Part shown: positions 46,311 to 48,977 of the stretch, piece after piece
How the letters are laid out: every line of letters starts with the position of its first letter
Numbering within the stretch: the first letter of the stretch is position 1
From: Oscillospiraceae bacterium
GTDB taxonomy: Bacteria > Bacillota > Clostridia > Oscillospirales > Oscillospiraceae
Direction of reading: 5' to 3'
Assembly: GCA_017465625.1 (NCBI GenBank)
Contig: JAFTVV010000024.1
Span: forward strand, 1-48,977
DNA: 48,977 bases
Notes under the pieces: generated by a model
Seen by the model: only the letters and a program-made list of their open reading frames with translations
What the model was told of the DNA's origin: nothing
The model's database searches: none
Made by a program: the position numbers and the translations under genes

Positions 46311-48977
46311 AGCAGAACATCGCCAAATTCGGTATCTGCCGCAGTAGAGAATACCACGTTGTCGTCCGCATTGGAGATGAATGTGATGTAGGTCTTGTCA
46401 ATATTCAGGGTATAGCCGTTGGAAGCATTTGCAAATTCACCCTCGATGATCAGCTGATCGCCATCCTGGATGGGTGCGTATGCGCTCCACCACCAGTTAT
46501 CCAGTGCCAGTGCATACATGCCGTCTGCAATCTTGACGATGGTTTCTGCACCGGGATTGCCGATGTTGACAGTCTCGCCACCCCGCACCAGCTTGATGTT
46601 GGAAGCAGCCTTGGGCGTATAACGTACATTCCATTCCTCGTCGGCAGGTGCATTATTGCTTGCAAGCACAAAACAGAGAGCGGTATAGTTGGTATTGAAC
46701 CAGTTTTTCTCACTGTAGGCACTCATTGCGCCGGCATTGATGTACTTGTCGGCATCAGTCAGCACAGTAGTAGTGCCGTCTGCATTGAGGATAATATAGG
46801 TCTTTTCTACATCAATGTAGACACCGTTGGCAGCGTTGTAGAACTGACCGTCAATCACAAATGTATTGCCTGCTACCAGGTTTGCAGAGCCGCCAATTGC
46901 CCAACCCTCGATGTAGTATCCTGTTTCAGAATACTTCACGATGGTCTCAGCGCCGGTGTTGCCCACATTGGTGGTGGTATCGCCACTGATGCACTTGATC
47001 GCATCGGCAGAAAGGGGCTTGTAACGGAGGCTCCAGTCGGTGTTCAGAGGAGCATCATTTGCAGCAGCGGTGAAGTAGAAGCCGCCGGTTGTCCAGCCAT
47101 TGCTGTGGCTGCCCAATTCCACTACATCGACTATATTCTTCTGCACGGGCGCTTCCGCAGAGCAGACCCAGGCAGAGCCGTTATAGTAGACATAGGACTT
47201 GGTGACATTCAAGGTCACATTTTCATACACAAAGTTACCTTCCACGATGATCACATCATCGGTGGTGATGGGGCTTGTGCTGTTCAGACCGTAGTTTCCA
47301 ATGGTCCAGCCTTCCAGCTTCAGATAATACTCATCATTGCTGATCTTGATGATCAGAGGTCTGTCAACGATACCAATGCTGATGGTCTCGCCGCCACGGA
47401 TGATCTTAATATTATCGGTGCTGGTCTGATTGTATTCCAGAGTCCAGTCGCTGTTGAAGGGCGCATTGTTTGCCGCCATTGTAAAGGAGATGCCATTGCC
47501 CCACATACCCTTTGTATGGGTCTGCATCGTACCGCCGCTGATCACGCTGGGCAGCTCGGTGGCAAAGGTCCAGGCAGAGCCGTTGTAGTACAGATAGGTC
47601 TTTTCGATCTTCATGATCGCACTGCCCTGGGTATTCTGTCTCCAGAAACCGTCAACAACAATGATATCGTCCGTGGTGTAGGCAAAGTTATTGGTACACC
47701 AGGAGTTGATCTTCAGGAAGTAATTGGTATCGCCGTACTTGACCAGTGTGCCGCGGCCGGGAATACCGATGTTGATCTGCTCGCCGTTCCGGATTACATA
47801 GTAGGAATCGGCAGTCACAGGGGTATATTCGATTTTCCATTCGTCATAGGGTGCTGCATTTTCTGCCATAGAGGCATAGATGCCATCGCCAGAAACACCG
47901 TTTGCGTGATTGGACATTGCGCCGGCAAGGATGGGGTTGAAGATCAGGCTGCCGTTGCTTACATAGATCTCCGTCTTCTCCACTGCCAAAATACTACCGC
48001 TGGCTTCGTGCTTAAACTTGCCCTCGATGATGATCAGATCACCGTCTACGAAGGGCAGCTTGCCGCCTTGGGTCGTCCAGGCCTTTGTCTCAAAGTACAG
48101 ATTGGTGTTGCCGTAAACGACCAGTGTGTCGCCTGCAGGCTGACCAATATTAAAGGTCTCGCCACCACGCACCAATTTGATCACATCCGCAGAAACGGGT
48201 CTGTAACGGACACTCCAATCCGTACCGACGGTTGCTTCGTGGGCATCGTGGGAAATGTAGATGCCGTCAGCAGACCAGCCGTTGGGATGGTTGGTCAGGC
48301 CGGTAAGGGCAAATTCAGTCTCAAAGACCGGCTCTGTCTCGGAATAGACCAAGGTCTCGCCGTCAACCAAAACATAGGTCTTGGTGATGTTCATGGTGTA
48401 GCCGTTATTGGCATTGGAGAATGCGCCTTCCACGACCAGATAGTCGCCGTCAGCCAGCTCCACGCCGTCCAGTTCCAGATAGTACTGGTCCTCAGCCATC
48501 TTCACGATGGAAGCATTGACGTTGGATACATTGCTGCCGCTGACAAGCTTCACTGTTCCGGTGTAGGGGTAGTTGGCCTCTTCATCCACAGGAACACTGT
48601 TTGCAGCCAGGGTGAAATAGATCTCCGATGCAGAGCCGTTTGCATGCGCGCTCATTGCACCTGCATCAACGATGGTCTGCAAAGTGGGCATTTCGGTGGA
48701 GAAGGATGCTGTGCCGTCTGCATTGATCAAAACGTAAGACTTGCTGATATTCAGCGTGGTATTGTTTTCAGCATTGGTGAAGTTGCCCTCTACTACCAAA
48801 ATATCATTTGCTACCAGAGGCTTGTAATCACCCAATACCCAAAGCGCAATGTAATATCCTGTATCGCTGGATTTTACAATGGTCTCTCTTGCGGTGTGAC
48901 CTACATCATAGGTTACGCCGTCACGAATCAGTTTCAGGTTGGATGCTGCTTCGGGCGTATAGCGGATAGCATCGCCA
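45086..48977 (-). CDS. Large modular repeat protein with C-terminal TIM-barrel-like domain (N-terminus outside window)
   Basis: The frame is open to the window edge, so the N-terminus and any signal peptide are not seen; about 1,297 residues are visible. The N-terminal two-thirds holds at least seven tandem modules of about 125-135 residues (the first partial). Each has a GI-or-IYF-x-x-AANxAP stretch, W-x-(V/L)-x-Y-x-P, a 'x-I-K-(L/I)-(I/V)-RGGE-x-x-NIG' strand, then DD-x-(I/L)-(I/V)-(V/I)-EG-x-F and a final KTY strand. The last ~410 residues begin KTLKIGMWNGSYH and resemble a glycoside-hydrolase-type TIM barrel (KIMGIDTQWIG, GFLMYDEPC, VLSWDNYSL, NIDHYTY). Modules may bind glycans. No cell-wall anchor is at the C-terminus. 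Confidence 0.82.
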   Translation of the reverse strand, partial: GDAIRYTPEAASNLKLIRDGVTYDVGHTARETIVKSSDTGYYIALWVLGDYKPLVANDILVVEGNFTNAENNTTLNISKSYVLINADGTASFSTEMPTLQTIVDAGAMSAHANGSASEIYFTLAANSVPVDEEANYPYTGTVKLVSGSNVSNVNASIVKMAEDQYYLELDGVELADGDYLVVEGAFSNANNGYTMNITKTYVLVDGETLVYSETEPVFETEFALTGLTNHPNGWSADGIYISHDAHEATVGTDWSVRYRPVSADVIKLVRGGETFNIGQPAGDTLVVYGNTNLYFETKAWTTQGGKLPFVDGDLIIIEGKFKHEASGSILAVEKTEIYVSNGSLIFNPILAGAMSNHANGVSGDGIYASMAENAAPYDEWKIEYTPVTADSYYVIRNGEQINIGIPGRGTLVKYGDTNYFLKINSWCTNNFAYTTDDIIVVDGFWRQNTQGSAIMKIEKTYLYYNGSAWTFATELPSVISGGTMQTHTKGMWGNGISFTMAANNAPFNSDWTLEYNQTSTDNIKIIRGGETISIGIVDRPLIIKISNDEYYLKLEGWTIGNYGLNSTSPITTDDVIIVEGNFVYENVTLNVTKSYVYYNGSAWVCSAEAPVQKNIVDVVELGSHSNGWTTGGFYFTAAANDAPLNTDWSLRYKPLSADAIKCISGDTTTNVGNTGAETIVKYSETGYYIEGWAIGGSANLVAGNTFVIDGQFYNAANGVYIDVEKTYIILNADGTTTVLTDADKYINAGAMSAYSEKNWFNTNYTALCFVLASNNAPADEEWNVRYTPKAASNIKLVRGGETVNIGNPGAETIVKIADGMYALALDNWWWSAYAPIQDGDQLIIEGEFANASNGYTLNIDKTYITFISNADDNVVFSTAADTEFGDVLLPNSAKTLKIGMWNGSYHVFEDQQLKELQAAGITKIMGIDTQWIGTTDVNAWLDRVYSYGISVIMDLRNWDGKTVPSYASHPGVLGFLMYDEPCATEFNNLANLKEKFDAVMPADKLFYVNLFPSCAGKNGLYGLIIAGKNYETHYVQQFLDKLGVEVLSWDNYSLITQANDTSVKGIRTDYFYNFEVMASKTAEKWYTMLSSGHKTTAASYATPTAEELRWQMAVAMTYGVQNIDHYTYVSHEDDYSCMVEYNTWKPTALYYDIKTVNNEYLAWDNIFMAYNWKGVAGVKAGSSSTMLGMLKNNIDLTANGLASVSTTQDVLVGVFDYNGDKAYMVTNAGSAGSSKVGDGKSFTMTDATVTLNLADGNYKCAAIIDQGEITYVAVNNNQIVLDVEAYEGVFVIPVLN
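46311..48977 (-). repeat. Tandem ~125-135-residue modules (at least seven)
   Basis: Diagnostic RGGE or equivalent positions recur near 46575, 46985 (degenerate), 47390, 47780 (RNGE), 48165, 48540 (SGSN, degenerate) and 48925 (RDGV), a period of about 385-405 bp. Modules have diverged at DNA level, so they are old rather than recent duplications. Confidence 0.8.

Overview
The window is 49 kb of a moderately GC-rich, low-GC-phylum (Bacillota) chromosome. It is most likely from an anaerobic Clostridia of the Oscillospirales type. The evidence is a bacterial-type CO dehydrogenase/acetyl-CoA synthase cluster, lipoproteins with standard Gram-positive lipoboxes, a PdaA-like spore-cortex deacetylase, an ECF-type vitamin transporter, a type III glutamine synthetase, strong Shine-Dalgarno (SD) sites and many sigma-A promoters with 17-bp spacers. 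Genus assignment is inference only. No complete insertion sequence, prophage, rRNA or CRISPR array is present; the only tRNA seen is tRNA-Leu(GAG).

Layout. 1-3.9 kb: the end of a Wood-Ljungdahl operon (CODH catalytic subunit, CooC, acetyl-CoA synthase). 4.4-8.2 kb (minus): a HAD phosphatase and a tightly overlapping nucleotide-scavenging operon of two NrnA-like DHH proteins and SurE. 8.3-12.2 kb (minus): two lipoproteins (one a 53-residue zinc-knuckle protein), a DUF4432 mutarotase-like protein and a zinc-dependent polyol-type dehydrogenase. 12.4-13.6 kb: a glycosyltransferase. 13.8-16.6 kb: a coenzyme A module in which coaBC diverges from panT-coaX through two mirror-image promoters. 16.8-19.7 kb: a zinc-ribbon membrane protein and a U32 peptidase/RNA-hydroxylation protein. 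19.8-24.6 kb: a cell-elongation operon (maf-mreC-mreD-PBP2-dapF). 24.7-26.1 kb (minus): an SPFH/NfeD pair. 26.3-27.5 kb: pta plus a 70-residue protein. 27.6-31.5 kb: a LysR regulator divergent from a three-gene ABC importer. 31.7-33.8 kb: glnN. 34.3-36.7 kb: small lipoproteins, the tRNA and an orphan gene. 36.8-40.5 kb: envelope enzymes (PdaA, S26-like peptidase, PAP2 phosphatase, LTA-synthase-like sulfatase). 40.8-41.1 kb: a DUF559 endonuclease between repeats. 41.3-49 kb (minus): FAD oxidoreductase, GH38 alpha-mannosidase and the C-terminal part of a large modular protein ending in a TIM-barrel-like domain.

How the genes work together. Acetyl-CoA synthase and Pta together would allow acetyl-CoA to be drained to acetyl phosphate. 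The CoA module supplies the cofactor. The mre/PBP2/dapF operon builds lateral wall, and the 37-40 kb genes modify wall or lipid-linked polymers.

The most unusual content is between genes: at least four families of palindromic repeats, often nested. The most striking are (i) arrays of short hairpins separated by 7-9 bp linkers whose orientation flips at the array centre (4.2, 8.7 and 35.5 kb; two unrelated linker sequences, same architecture), (ii) a DUF559 endonuclease whose SD and stop codon are both supplied by flanking palindromic repeats, and (iii) a 326-bp nested inverted-repeat element with its own terminator at 33.9-34.2 kb.
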